From Lachnospiraceae bacterium (GTDB lineage: Bacteria > Bacillota > Clostridia > Lachnospirales > Lachnospiraceae): 41,450 bases of DNA. Shown piece after piece: positions 16,423-26,497 of the stretch. The notes below the pieces were generated by a model. That model saw only the letters and a list, made by a program, of their open reading frames with translations, had not been told where the DNA came from and did not search any database. Each line of letters begins with the position of its first letter. Position 1 is the first letter of the stretch. The position numbers were made by a program, and so were the translations under genes. The stretch lies in the NCBI GenBank assembly GCA_024694055.1, contig JAILKC010000072.1, positions 1-41,450 of the forward strand, written 5' to 3'.

Positions 16423-17286
16423 TTACGGAACATTTTTAAGGTCTTTGATCACAAGTACGTCGTCCAAATGCTTGAAGTCTACGACAGGCATTAGCGTTCC
16501 GGACTTGGTCATATTGTTGGAATCGGTATTTACGGTCTCGATATAACCGATAAGTATACCCTTCAAATACTTATCGCTTATATTGGAAGTGACAACCTTA
16601 TCACCAATTCCCACTTGATCGTCTTCATCCGATAACTGACTGTATTCTATGACACCACGCTCCATAAGCTTAAGTGATCCGGTCACGATCAGATTATCCC
16701 CCGTCGAGAGGATCATACCACTGGTATTGGTATTGTCGGATATGATGGATATAACTTTTGCATAGTTGGGGCCGACATCGGTCACTCTTCCAACCAGTCC
16801 GCTTCCTGCTATGACATTACAGTTGACAGCGATACCGTCATTGCTGCCCTTGTCTATCACAAAACCCGAATACCAGTTGCCGGTATCTCTGGCTATGATG
16901 CGTGCGCCCACTTTGTCATATTCCGAATACTCATCGTCGAGTTCATAAAGTTCTCTTAATTTGGTGAGCTCATACTTGTCCTGCTGAAGTATGGTATTCT
17001 CTTCGCTTATTGCATCAAGTTCTTTCTTAAGCTTCTCGTTCTCTTCCATGACCTGCTCAAGCGTCTTAAGTTTCTCTGCCCTGCCTATAAGCGAAGTGCC
17101 TACCGCAGTCAGACCTTTCTGCATGGGAACAAGTGCATATCCGCTTATTGTGTTTAGCGGAACCGAGAGGATGTTCGTCGAAAAAGAAAGGATCATGAGT
17201 ATCACGCATACTATGGTGAGTATTAAGAGAACATATCGGTTGGGTAATGTATATTTCTCGCGTTTTCTCTTAACTAAAGGACTCAT
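16423..17286 (-). CDS. mreC: Rod shape-determining protein MreC
   Basis: Bitopic membrane protein that bridges cytoplasmic MreB to the extracellular cell-wall enzymes. One membrane segment (about 18-40) is followed by a coiled coil (about 65-110, rich in Glu, Lys and Leu) and a beta-barrel region with the family pattern GSGLVGRVTDVGPNYAKVISI (first G near residue 165). At 287 aa it is normal. Its ATG shares four bases with the mreB stop (ATGA). Confidence 0.93.
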   Translation of the reverse strand: MSPLVKRKREKYTLPNRYVLLILTIVCVILMILSFSTNILSVPLNTISGYALVPMQKGLTAVGTSLIGRAEKLKTLEQVMEENEKLKKELDAISEENTILQQDKYELTKLRELYELDDEYSEYDKVGARIIARDTGNWYSGFVIDKGSNDGIAVNCNVIAGSGLVGRVTDVGPNYAKVISIISDNTNTSGMILSTGDNLIVTGSLKLMERGVIEYSQLSDEDDQVGIGDKVVTSNISDKYLKGILIGYIETVNTDSNNMTKSGTLMPVVDFKHLDDVLVIKDLKNVP

Positions 17287-18296
17287 TTGCCACTCATTCC
17301 CTCGATCGTAAATGCAAGTGAACGATATTTTTCTTCATTGATGACTTTGGCTATACCCATGATCACGGAATCTATGGGATCATCGCAGGTATTAACCTTA
17401 AGGCCTGTACTCTCGGACAAAAGCTCGGCGAGATTGTATATCTGCGAAGCTCCACCTGTCATGTATATTCCATGGCGGTATATATCAGCCGAAAGTTCCG
17501 GAGGGGTACGTTCAAGTACCATCTTCACATTATCTATGATCTGCATATAGGATGCAGTAAGATTGGAATTGAGTATCTCAGGCGGGATCTCCTTTTCCTT
17601 GGGAAGTCCGCTTATGATGTCACGGCCGTAGCATACGATTGAGCCTCTGTCTTTCATGACGCTCTTGATGCTCATCTTGATCTTCTCTGCCGTTTTCTGG
17701 CCTATTAACAGGCTGTGCTCGTATCTGATGGCATTACGTATGTCTTCATCAAATTGTGCGCCGCCTACCTTGAGAATACGGCTAAGTACTATTCCGCCAA
17801 GTGAAAGTATGGATATCTCAGTAGTCGAATAGCCGACATTGACTATCAGAACGCCCTGTGAATTCTTGACATCTATGTCAAGTCCGAGACCATCTGCAAC
17901 GGCTTTTTCCACTACATGGATCTTATGGGCTTTGATACCCGCATCTTCTATCAGATCGTAGAACGCTCTTTTTTCCACATCGGTAACATCCGTAGGAACA
18001 GCTATCACATAATCGGCAGGCTTAAGACTGCCCTTGGACAGATCGGTGACAAAGAGCTTGATAAGAGTCTCCATATTGCTGATATCCGCGATCACTCCGT
18101 TGACCACAGGGAAACTTGCCACAATGTTGGACGGAGCTTTTTCGTACATATCAAAAGCCGAATCTCCGTATGCCAGCAGGATATTGCCGTTCTCTATGGC
18201 TATCATATTCTTCTCCATGAATATGTTATTATCCTGTTGATTGTATATCCTTATATTGCTTGTCCCTATATCGATGCCGAATACATTGTTAGCCAC
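17283..18296 (-). CDS. mreB: MreB-family actin, divergent nucleotide pocket
   Basis: Bacterial actin that organises side-wall synthesis. The fold is clear from GIDIGTSN (phosphate-1 loop, residues 7-14), the VEK glutamate (E130), LERTPPELSADI and MTGGA. The phosphate-2 loop, DIGGGTTE in canonical MreB, reads NVGYSTTE (153-160). The aspartate matching B. subtilis D158, important for ATP turnover, is Asn, and two glycines are Tyr and Ser. Several other segments also depart from the consensus. It may bind or hydrolyse ATP differently, or act beside a canonical MreB encoded elsewhere. It starts with GTG, with a strong GGAGG 8 bases upstream, and heads the mreBCD-mrdA cluster. Confidence 0.85.
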   Translation of the reverse strand: MANNVFGIDIGTSNIRIYNQQDNNIFMEKNMIAIENGNILLAYGDSAFDMYEKAPSNIVASFPVVNGVIADISNMETLIKLFVTDLSKGSLKPADYVIAVPTDVTDVEKRAFYDLIEDAGIKAHKIHVVEKAVADGLGLDIDVKNSQGVLIVNVGYSTTEISILSLGGIVLSRILKVGGAQFDEDIRNAIRYEHSLLIGQKTAEKIKMSIKSVMKDRGSIVCYGRDIISGLPKEKEIPPEILNSNLTASYMQIIDNVKMVLERTPPELSADIYRHGIYMTGGASQIYNLAELLSESTGLKVNTCDDPIDSVIMGIAKVINEEKYRSLAFTIEGMSGK

Positions 18297-18315
18297 TTAA
18301 ATATCCTCCAAAAAA

Positions 18316-19584
18316 TTATTTGTACATTACATTCTGATATGCTTTCATGATCCCAAATTTACCGTGTTGCCACGTAAGTCCGCCCTGGAAAAAGACGTTA
18401 TACGGCGGTTTGATCGGACCATCTGCGCTAAGTTCTATGCTCGAGCCGGAAATAAACGCTCCGGCAGCCATGATCACGGGTGCATCATATCCCGGCATAT
18501 CCCATGGTTCGGGTACAACATGACCGTCTACCGGTGCCGCAGATTGGATACCTCTGCAAAAATCAATGACTTTGTCCGCACTTCCCAAAGTCACTGCCTG
18601 TATTATATCATATCTTTCTTCATTACCGTTAGGTACAACAGTAAATCCTGCATCTTCAAAAAGCCTTGCAGCAAATATCGCACTCTTAAGTGCGGATGCC
18701 GTAACGGAAGGTGCCATAAAAAGCCCCTGATACATACTTTTCAATGCATCAAGCGATGCGCCTACTTCCTTGCCGAGTCCCGGTGTCGTAAGTCTGACTG
18801 CCGCATTTTCCACGCATTCGGTTCTGCCTGCGATATAGCCACCCGTTGCTGCCAGACCACCGCCGGGATTTTTGATAAGTGATCCGACTACCATGTCCGC
18901 ACCGACATCTGAAGGTTCTATGGTCTCTACAAATTCACCATAGCAGTTATCTACCATGCAAATCACATCGGGCTTGATCTTTTTGATAAAAGCAATAAGT
19001 TCTCCTATAGCTTCCACACTCAAAGTTTTTCTGGCCTGATATCCTTTCGAACGCTGTATCGTCACAAGAGCAGTCTTGTCACCTATCGCTGCTTTGATCG
19101 CATCAAAATCAAAGGATCCGTCAGACAAAAGATCAGCCTGAGCGTAGGTTATACCATACTCTGCAAGCGAACCTCTGCCGGGCCTTATGCCTATCACTTC
19201 TTCCAGTGTATCGTAAGGCTTACCGACAGGCGACAAGAGTTCATCGCCGGGTCTAAGATTGCCCATTAATGCTATGGCCAGTGCATGTGTTCCACAGGTG
19301 ATCTGAGGTCTTACAAGAGCACTCTCGGTACCGAATATAGACGCATATACAGCTTCAAGCGTATCTCTTCCCATGTCATTGTATCCGTAACCTGTAGTAC
19401 CGGATAAGCAGGCCTCGCTTACTCTGTTTGCCTGCATGGCACGTATTACTTTTAGCTGATTATATTCTGCATTTCTGTCAATCTCTTCAAATCTTTCCTT
19501 AAGTTCGGCTTCAACTTTTGATGCCGTATCAAGTACTTCTTTTTTTATACCGAACTCAAGATACATTTCGGTCAGTTTATCCAT
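18316..19584 (-). CDS. PLP-dependent enzyme, methionine gamma-lyase-like ('aluminium resistance') family
   Basis: Fold-type I PLP enzyme of the family annotated aluminium resistance protein or methionine gamma-lyase family (PF06838). Key features are SGTTGYGYNDMGRD near residue 61, TCGTHA (97-101), the PLP aspartate in VDNCYGEF (D212) and the probable Schiff-base lysine in SLIKNPGGG (K238). At 422 aa it is full length. The true substrate is not established for the family; sulfur-amino-acid cleavage is inferred by homology only. It overlaps miaA by 13 bases and precedes mreB. The miaA neighbour is commonly seen in Firmicutes. Confidence 0.88.
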   Translation of the reverse strand: MDKLTEMYLEFGIKKEVLDTASKVEAELKERFEEIDRNAEYNQLKVIRAMQANRVSEACLSGTTGYGYNDMGRDTLEAVYASIFGTESALVRPQITCGTHALAIALMGNLRPGDELLSPVGKPYDTLEEVIGIRPGRGSLAEYGITYAQADLLSDGSFDFDAIKAAIGDKTALVTIQRSKGYQARKTLSVEAIGELIAFIKKIKPDVICMVDNCYGEFVETIEPSDVGADMVVGSLIKNPGGGLAATGGYIAGRTECVENAAVRLTTPGLGKEVGASLDALKSMYQGLFMAPSVTASALKSAIFAARLFEDAGFTVVPNGNEERYDIIQAVTLGSADKVIDFCRGIQSAAPVDGHVVPEPWDMPGYDAPVIMAAGAFISGSSIELSADGPIKPPYNVFFQGGLTWQHGKFGIMKAYQNVMYK

Positions 19585-20528
19585 GGTATGTCTTTATATA
19601 TCCTTTCTGCGATATTTGCACTGTCAAGACCGTCTATATCAAGAATCTGAACATCCCGTTCTCTTTTAAGCCAGGTAAGCTGGCGCTTCGCAAAATGACG
19701 GGTATTTTTTTTGATATCATCGATCGCCGTATCAAGATCACACCTTCCGTCAATATGTGCGATCATCTCTTTGTATCCGATGGATGAGAGACTGTTTAAG
19801 CTTTTATCATAACCCATCGAAAGAATGGATCTGACTTCCGACTCAAGCCCCGACTTAATCATCATATCCACTCTATTATCAATCCTTTTATACAGCAGAT
19901 CCCTGTCCATATTAAGGGCGGTATACAAAAATGTGAAGTCTGACTTGCGCGCGGCCTGAGCTGCATTGTATTCGGAGAATTTCTCTCCGCAATAATGGAT
20001 ATATTCAAGAGCTCTTATAACGCGTTTGACATTATTGGGATGAACCGTCGCGGCATACTCCGGGTCTTTTTCCTTTAATTCTTCATATAAGGCGAAAAGA
20101 CCGGCTTCGTTTGAGGCTTTTTTTGCAGCTTCTGTCCGAAAAGAATCATCATGTTCTCCTTCCGAATCAAAGTCGACTCCGTACAAAAAAGCCTGTACAT
20201 AAAAATGCGTACCTCCGACAAGGATCGGCGTTTTATTTCTTGAATAGATGTCATTAACGGCTTCCATGGCCATGGATACAAATCTGTCCACCCCGAAATA
20301 CTCATCCGGTTCAAGTACACTTATAAGATGATGCTTGATTCCGTCCATCTCTTTATTTGTCGGCTTGGCAGAACCGATGTCAAGATATTTATATATTGCT
20401 ACGGAATCGGCACTTATTATCTCACCGTCTATCATGCCGGCAAGCTTAACCGCCGCGCCGGACTTACCCGAACCGGTCGGGCCTCCTATGATGACAAGCG
20501 GTCTTTTGGGATCAGATATAGCCATCAC
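19572..20528 (-). CDS. miaA: tRNA dimethylallyltransferase
   Basis: Adds a dimethylallyl group to A37 of tRNAs that read UNN codons, making i6A, the substrate of MiaB encoded in the same cluster. The Walker A motif GGPTGSGKS is at 15-23, with SADSVAIYKYLDIGSAKP (a conserved family stretch with Ser in place of the usual Gln) and VGGTHFYVQAFLYG. At 318 aa it is normal. The first codon is GTG at 20528, immediately after the mutL stop, with an ATG next (20525). AGAGG lies 9 bases before the GTG, so either may be used. Confidence 0.94.
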   Translation of the reverse strand: MMAISDPKRPLVIIGGPTGSGKSGAAVKLAGMIDGEIISADSVAIYKYLDIGSAKPTNKEMDGIKHHLISVLEPDEYFGVDRFVSMAMEAVNDIYSRNKTPILVGGTHFYVQAFLYGVDFDSEGEHDDSFRTEAAKKASNEAGLFALYEELKEKDPEYAATVHPNNVKRVIRALEYIHYCGEKFSEYNAAQAARKSDFTFLYTALNMDRDLLYKRIDNRVDMMIKSGLESEVRSILSMGYDKSLNSLSSIGYKEMIAHIDGRCDLDTAIDDIKKNTRHFAKRQLTWLKRERDVQILDIDGLDSANIAERIYKDIPWIN

Positions 20529-22373
20529 TTATACTATCCTCTTAAAACGCTTTTCAATCTCGGTTCTGGTCATTGTTATGATCGTAGGTCTGCCATGAGG
20601 ACAGTTATACGGATTATCAAGCGTAAGAAGCTCTTTTAACAGTTCTTTGACCTCAGGCTCGCTCATGGACATATTCCCCTTTACCGCTGCTTTGCACGCC
20701 ATAGAAGCAAGTTTGGCATTGATGACTTCAGGTATTCCGCTCACTCGCCCTTCTGAGAGTTCGTCAAGGATGTCAAGGAACAATTCCTTGGGTTCTTTTC
20801 CATACAGATCCATGGGTACGGCACGCAGACTGATATCAAAGCCTCCGAATTCATCGATCTCATAGCCGATCTCTTTAAAATTGTCAATATATTCCTTTAC
20901 TGTAGCAAGCTCTGAAGGCGATAAAGTAATTACTATCGCGGGTGCAAGCATCTGTTTGGCCACACTCTTATTCTTCATTTGAGCGACAAGTCTCTCATAT
21001 TTGACTTTTTCATGTGCCGCATGCTGATCCATCATCAAAAGCTTGTCTTTATAGGTAAACAGCCAGAATGTATCAAAGATCTGACCTACTATCTCATATT
21101 CGCTCACAGCCTCGGTGGACAGAAGCCTGTCCTCAAACATCTCCATCTGCACAGCCGTATTGACTATTATTGCATCCGAACGTTTGATGACATTTTTCGT
21201 TTCCGTATTAACGGGAGTTTCCGGATAAGGCTCCTTACCGGGGACTGTCTTGCCAAGTATACGATTTATGTCTATACTGTTTTCCTTCCACTGCACCTGC
21301 TTACGTTCCTGCTCAAAAGGTTCTGTGTTCGGCGCCGGGAGTTCTTCTTCTGCGGGCTTTTCAAAGACCGTCTCGGGAATCATCTCTTTTACGCGCAAAG
21401 TACTTGATACCGCACTTGATACTACATCCGATACAAGTTCCTCATCCTTAAATCTCACCTGAAGCTTTCCCGGATGAACGTTTATATCAGCATTTTTCGG
21501 ATCCATCTCTATATACATGACGCAGAACGGGAACTTATGCTGCATCATGTATTCCTTGTATCCGTCCTCCAAAGCCTTGGAGACTATATCATTCTTAACA
21601 TATCTTCCGTTTAAGAAATAATTCTCGAAATTTCTCGTATTTCTCGCGATCTCGGGCTTGCCCAAAAAGCCGCTTATCTTTATCCCCGCAGTCTCATTAT
21701 TCATCGGGATGACCGCTTCAGCACTTTCCTTTCCGAAAAGCCTGTATATCAACTCTTTTACATCGCCGCTTCCCGATGTATGGAATCTTACAGAGCCACC
21801 GTTTATGAATTTGATAGACACTGAGGGATTCGCAAGCGCAAGATGATGCATTACTTCACCCACATACGATCCTTCGGTCGAAGCGCTTTTTAAAAACTTA
21901 AGTCTTGCCGGAGTGTTGAAAAAAAGATTGCGGATTATGATGGTGGTACCACCGGGAACTCCTATCTCCTTTCTCTCAACCTCTTTCGAACCTTCTATCG
22001 CGTAAAACTGACCTATGATCTCATCGCGCACCTTGGTCATCAGTTCAACCTGTGCCACTGCAGCGATTGAACTTAAGGCTTCACCTCTAAATCCCATGCT
22101 CCTTATGGTGTTAAGATCATCGATCGAATCGATCTTGCTTGTGGCATGGCGTAAAAATGCCTTGGGTATGTCTTCTGCCGATATACCTGCACCGTTGTCG
22201 GTGACTCTTATAAATCCTATGCCGCCATCTTTTATCTCTACGGTGATAGAATCAGCCCCTGCGTCAATAGCATTCTCCACAAGCTCTTTGACTACATTGG
22301 CAGGTCTTTCCACAACTTCGCCTGCGGCTATTTTATTGATGGTTTCATCGTTTAACACATGGATTATAGACAT
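20529..22373 (-). CDS. mutL: DNA mismatch repair endonuclease MutL
   Basis: Couples mismatch recognition by MutS to strand incision. The N-terminal GHKL ATPase motifs are intact: ENAIDAGA (33-40), TDNGAG (58-63), GFRGEAL (94-100). A variable linker covers about 335-425. The C-terminal domain has the metal-binding endonuclease motif DQHA-x2-E-x4-E starting at D449, SMACKAAVKG and CPHGRPT near 591, so it is an incising MutL, as expected in an organism without MutH. At 614 aa it is full length. A GAGAGG ribosome site lies 5 bases before the ATG. It follows mutS by 28 bases. Confidence 0.95.
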   Translation of the reverse strand: MSIIHVLNDETINKIAAGEVVERPANVVKELVENAIDAGADSITVEIKDGGIGFIRVTDNGAGISAEDIPKAFLRHATSKIDSIDDLNTIRSMGFRGEALSSIAAVAQVELMTKVRDEIIGQFYAIEGSKEVERKEIGVPGGTTIIIRNLFFNTPARLKFLKSASTEGSYVGEVMHHLALANPSVSIKFINGGSVRFHTSGSGDVKELIYRLFGKESAEAVIPMNNETAGIKISGFLGKPEIARNTRNFENYFLNGRYVKNDIVSKALEDGYKEYMMQHKFPFCVMYIEMDPKNADINVHPGKLQVRFKDEELVSDVVSSAVSSTLRVKEMIPETVFEKPAEEELPAPNTEPFEQERKQVQWKENSIDINRILGKTVPGKEPYPETPVNTETKNVIKRSDAIIVNTAVQMEMFEDRLLSTEAVSEYEIVGQIFDTFWLFTYKDKLLMMDQHAAHEKVKYERLVAQMKNKSVAKQMLAPAIVITLSPSELATVKEYIDNFKEIGYEIDEFGGFDISLRAVPMDLYGKEPKELFLDILDELSEGRVSGIPEVINAKLASMACKAAVKGNMSMSEPEVKELLKELLTLDNPYNCPHGRPTIITMTRTEIEKRFKRIV

Positions 22374-22401
22374 ATCTGCCTCTCTTTCATTAACCGAAAA
22401 A

Positions 22402-25086
22402 TCATCCGTTCCATCTGTTTATAAGTGAATTTTGAAGCTTATATAAAGTGTTGAGCGCATCAAGCGGTGTAAGATTGCCGATATCGAGGTCTTTAAGCTG
22501 CTTTATGACATCCTCATCGGTAGTGGTCGCAAAAAGTGACATCTGTGTCAGGTCTACCTGATCGTAATGCTCTGTTTTTTTGCTCTTACCGTCTTTGCTG
22601 TTTACGACTTCAATACTCTGAATCTTGTCTATGATGTCATTATCTGCCAGACAGTCTGCTATCTCTTTGGCTCTGCCTATCACTATATCAGGCACTCCGG
22701 CAAGTTTGGCCACCTGTATACCGTAGCTCTTGTCGGCTCCGCCTTTTACGATCTTACGTAAGAATACTATGTCGTCGCCATTTTCCTTGACTGCTATGCA
22801 ATAGTTATTCACATTGTTCATCTTACTCTCAAGTTCCGTAAGCTCATGATAATGTGTTGCAAAAAGCGTCTTGGCCCCGAGTAACTTGGGATTGGCTATA
22901 TGCTCTATCACGGCCCAGGCTATGCTAAGTCCGTCAAATGTGGAGGTTCCGCGGCCTATCTCATCCAGAATAATAAGGCTGTTTTTGGTTGCATTGCGCA
23001 GTATGTTGGCAACTTCGTTCATCTCCACCATGAATGTTGACTGACCGCTTGCCAGATCGTCACTTGCTCCGACTCTTGTAAATATCCTGTCACATATGCA
23101 CATATTGGCTTCGGATGCCGGCACAAATGAACCGATCTGAGTCATCAACGATATAAGTGCCACCTGCCGCATATATGTGGATTTACCGGCCATATTGGGG
23201 CCTGTTATGACGGATATGAGTTTTTTGCCTGTATCAAGCACGGTATCATTGGGTACAAACATATCATTCGGTATCATCTTCTCGATGACCGGATGTCTGC
23301 CGTTTTTGATATTAATACTGCCCTTGGTATTGATCTTCGGTCTTACATATCCGTTCTGAGATGCAACAAGCGAAAGCGATGCCATAACGTCCAATATGGC
23401 TATGGCCTTGGCAGTACGCTGAATATCGGCGATCCTGTCACGTATCACATCTCTGATATGTACGAAAGCATCATATTCAAGCGTACAGAGCTTATCTTCC
23501 GCTCCGAGTATCGTGTCTTCAAGTTCCTTAAGTCTCGGGCAGGTGAACCTCTCCCCCGTAGTAAGTGTCTGCTTGCGGATATAGTCTTCAGGTGCCTTAT
23601 CCTTAAAGCTGTTGGATATCTCGATACAGTATCCAAACACTTTATTGTATTTTACGTGAAGGCTCTTGATACCAAGTCTGTTCTGTTCATTGATCTCGAA
23701 TTCATTAAGCCACTGTTTGCCGTTGGTACGAGCAACTCTCAGATCATCAATATCTTTATCATAACCCGACTTGATAATGCCGCCTTCTTTAATACCTATG
23801 GGTGGCTCTTCCTCTATGGCTTCGTCTATAAGTGTATATATATCTTCAAGTTCGTCTATATCGTCACTTATGGACTTAAGCAACTTATCATCAAGTTCAT
23901 GTGTAAGCATCTTGATGGCAGGAAGCATCTGAAGCGAAGACCGAAGCGAAAGCATGTCTCTTGGATTGACAGTCAAAAGACTTATCTTGCCCGTAAGCCT
24001 CTCAAGATCATATATCGCCGCCATGTATTCCCTTAATTCATCACGTTCAACAGGGAATCTGCACAGGGTATCCACGGCATCCAGTCTTGTCTCTATCTCG
24101 TCTTTGTCAATAAGAGGCTGTCTTATATAACCGGCAAGTGTTCTGCTTCCCATGGCTGTCTTGGTCTTATCAAGTACCCACAGAAGAGAACCTCTTTTTT
24201 GCTTATCTCGTAATGTCTCCGTAAGTTCAAGATTGCGTCTTGTAGCGCTGTCTATGAGCATATATCTGCTGGCGATATATGGATAGATATGCGTAATATG
24301 CTTAAGTTCCTGCATCTGTGTATCATACAGATACTGAAGCAGGCTTCCGGCCGCCACGACACCATTGGGAAAATCCGCTATACCAAGGCCTGCTATCCCG
24401 TTGACGCCGAAGTGCTTGGCAATCACATTTTTACATCTGTCCTCATCGTAGTAATGCGGAGGAAGCGAAGAAAATGCAGCTCCCATACGCTCCTTGATAT
24501 ATTCAATGTCTATACCGCTTACAAGGAACGCTTCGTTGCATATGATCTCCGAAGGTTCGAATTTGATAATCTCGTCAAAAAGTGTCTTAAGATCATCCAC
24601 CTCGCACAGATAATAGTCGCCTGTAGTGACATCCGCAACGGAAATGCCGATATTGTTGCAGGTGTATGACACGCTCATTATATAGTTGTTACTCTCCTTG
24701 GCGAGAGCTGACTCACTCGTATTCGTACCGGGAGTAACGACTCTTATCACTTCTCTTTTTACAAGGCCCTTGGCAAGCTTAGGATCTTCGACCTGTTCAC
24801 AGATTGCAACCTTATATCCTTTGGATACCAGTCGATCAAGATAGCTCTCAACAGCGTGGAACGGTACTCCGCACATCGGTGCTCTCTCTGGCAGTCCGCA
24901 CTGTTTGCCGGTAAGAGTGATCTCGAGTTCTCTGGATGCAGTCAAGGCGTCATCAAAGAACATCTCGTAAAAATCACCGAGTCTGTAAAAGAGTATACAG
25001 TCCCTGTACTCGGCTTTGGTATCCATATAGAGCTTCATCATGGGCGACAGAAGCTCGTAATCTATGTTGTTATCATTAGTGTTCAT
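22402..25086 (-). CDS. mutS: DNA mismatch repair protein MutS
   Basis: Recognises mismatches and small loops and recruits MutL. The mismatch-reading Phe-x-Glu is F39-Y40-E41. Connector, lever and clamp domains follow, and the ATPase has GPNMAGKST near residue 625, DEIGRGTSTFDG and TRVGASDDLASGQSTFM. At 894 aa it is a complete MutS1 with a short C-terminal tail that fits beta-clamp or tetramerisation use. The start overlaps miaB by 11 bases and has only a weak ribosome site, so coupling is likely. Confidence 0.96.
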   Translation of the reverse strand: MNTNDNNIDYELLSPMMKLYMDTKAEYRDCILFYRLGDFYEMFFDDALTASRELEITLTGKQCGLPERAPMCGVPFHAVESYLDRLVSKGYKVAICEQVEDPKLAKGLVKREVIRVVTPGTNTSESALAKESNNYIMSVSYTCNNIGISVADVTTGDYYLCEVDDLKTLFDEIIKFEPSEIICNEAFLVSGIDIEYIKERMGAAFSSLPPHYYDEDRCKNVIAKHFGVNGIAGLGIADFPNGVVAAGSLLQYLYDTQMQELKHITHIYPYIASRYMLIDSATRRNLELTETLRDKQKRGSLLWVLDKTKTAMGSRTLAGYIRQPLIDKDEIETRLDAVDTLCRFPVERDELREYMAAIYDLERLTGKISLLTVNPRDMLSLRSSLQMLPAIKMLTHELDDKLLKSISDDIDELEDIYTLIDEAIEEEPPIGIKEGGIIKSGYDKDIDDLRVARTNGKQWLNEFEINEQNRLGIKSLHVKYNKVFGYCIEISNSFKDKAPEDYIRKQTLTTGERFTCPRLKELEDTILGAEDKLCTLEYDAFVHIRDVIRDRIADIQRTAKAIAILDVMASLSLVASQNGYVRPKINTKGSINIKNGRHPVIEKMIPNDMFVPNDTVLDTGKKLISVITGPNMAGKSTYMRQVALISLMTQIGSFVPASEANMCICDRIFTRVGASDDLASGQSTFMVEMNEVANILRNATKNSLIILDEIGRGTSTFDGLSIAWAVIEHIANPKLLGAKTLFATHYHELTELESKMNNVNNYCIAVKENGDDIVFLRKIVKGGADKSYGIQVAKLAGVPDIVIGRAKEIADCLADNDIIDKIQSIEVVNSKDGKSKKTEHYDQVDLTQMSLFATTTDEDVIKQLKDLDIGNLTPLDALNTLYKLQNSLINRWNG

Positions 25087-26494
25087 CTTTTACTTCTTCG
25101 CCTATATAATAGAATCCTTTGGCCTGTATGAGCCTTACGGGAACAATTGAGCCGATCAGATCAGCACTTCCCTTAAAATGTACCATACTGTTATATGAAA
25201 GCCTGCCTGTTACCATTGTGGGATCCTGTTCGGATACGGATTCCACCAAAGCTTCCTGTACAGACCCGGTAAGAGCACCATTTTTGATGGCGCTGCACTC
25301 TCTGACAGCACTTAACACTCTGTCAAACTGTTCTTTAACAAAGTTCTCATCTGCCTGGTCTTCTCTTGCGGCTGCAGGCGTACCCGTACGTTTGGAATAT
25401 ATGAATGTAAATGCATTATCATAGCAGACTTTACGTATCACATCTATCGTCTCATCCACATCCGCCACAGTCTCACCCGGATATCCGACTATAATATCCG
25501 TAGTGATGGCTATATCCGGCATGGCAACCTTGATCTTATCTACAAGCTTAAGATAGGATTCCTTGGTGTAGCGTCTGTTCATATCCTTAAGGATCCTGTC
25601 AGAGCCTGCCTGCAGAGGCAGATGGATATGTCTGCATATCTTTTCGGATGATGCCATGACTTCAATAAGTTCATCAGAAAGATCCTTGGGATGTGACGTC
25701 ATGAATCTAATGCGCTTAAGGCCTTCTATCTTCTCTACTTCCCGTAACAATCCAGCAAATGTGATATCTCCGGATAACCCCTTGCCGTAACTGTTGACAT
25801 TCTGACCAAGCAACATGACTTCTATTACGCCGTCCGCCACAAGCTTTTCTATCTCTCTTATGATCTCCAAAGGTTCACGGGAACGCTCTCTGCCACGTAC
25901 ATACGGTACTATACAGTAACTGCAGAAATTGTCGCAGCCGAACATAATATTGACGCCTGATTTATATGGGTATTTACGTAAAACCGGAAGGCTCTCCACT
26001 ATGTCATCCGTCTTGTCCCATATATCTATGATCTGCGAATCAGACTCATACATCCTCACAAGAAGCTCGGCAAATTTATAGATATTATGCGTTCCGAATA
26101 CAAGATCCACAAACTTATAATTCTTTGAAATATTCTCTATAACGCTCTGTTCCTGCATCATGCAGCCGCAAAGAGCGATACGAAGCGTCGGTATCTTCTT
26201 TTTTCTTGCTTTAAGGGTTCCGAGATGTCCGTATAATTTTTGATTGGCATTGTCTCTAACCGTGCAGGTATTGTAGATCACCAGATCCGCTCCGGACTCA
26301 TCTTCCGTCAGATCAAAACCCGCCTCACTTACGATACCGTTAAGTTTTTCGGAATCTCTCGCATTCATCTGACATCCGAAGGTAACGATCGCACATATCG
26401 GCTTTCTGCCATACTTTGACGCAAGATTCTCCGTGATCTTTTTAAGCCTTTCAATATATTCAAACTGTAATTGTAATTCCTCTTTATTCTCCAT
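25076..26494 (-). CDS. miaB: tRNA-2-methylthio-N6-dimethylallyladenosine synthase
   Basis: Radical-SAM methylthiotransferase that converts i6A37 to ms2i6A37 in tRNA, acting after MiaA. The N-terminal MTTase domain has the cluster cysteines C41, C77 and C111. The radical-SAM CxxxCxxC is C187, C191 and C194. A C-terminal TRAM-like region (about 410-470) binds RNA. At 472 aa it has a short N-terminal extension (about 30 residues) before the MTTase domain, common in clostridial MiaB. AAGGA lies at a good distance before the ATG. It starts 3 bases after the cyclo-ligase gene. Confidence 0.95.
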   Translation of the reverse strand: MENKEELQLQFEYIERLKKITENLASKYGRKPICAIVTFGCQMNARDSEKLNGIVSEAGFDLTEDESGADLVIYNTCTVRDNANQKLYGHLGTLKARKKKIPTLRIALCGCMMQEQSVIENISKNYKFVDLVFGTHNIYKFAELLVRMYESDSQIIDIWDKTDDIVESLPVLRKYPYKSGVNIMFGCDNFCSYCIVPYVRGRERSREPLEIIREIEKLVADGVIEVMLLGQNVNSYGKGLSGDITFAGLLREVEKIEGLKRIRFMTSHPKDLSDELIEVMASSEKICRHIHLPLQAGSDRILKDMNRRYTKESYLKLVDKIKVAMPDIAITTDIIVGYPGETVADVDETIDVIRKVCYDNAFTFIYSKRTGTPAAAREDQADENFVKEQFDRVLSAVRECSAIKNGALTGSVQEALVESVSEQDPTMVTGRLSYNSMVHFKGSADLIGSIVPVRLIQAKGFYYIGEEVKDEH

Positions 26495-26497
26495 TGC

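Noticed and set aside
23293-24036. Long plus-strand open frame (247 codons) inside mutS
   Set aside because: It is antisense to the well-conserved MutS reading frame, shows no recognisable motif, and has no independent ribosome site or promoter; a shadow frame.
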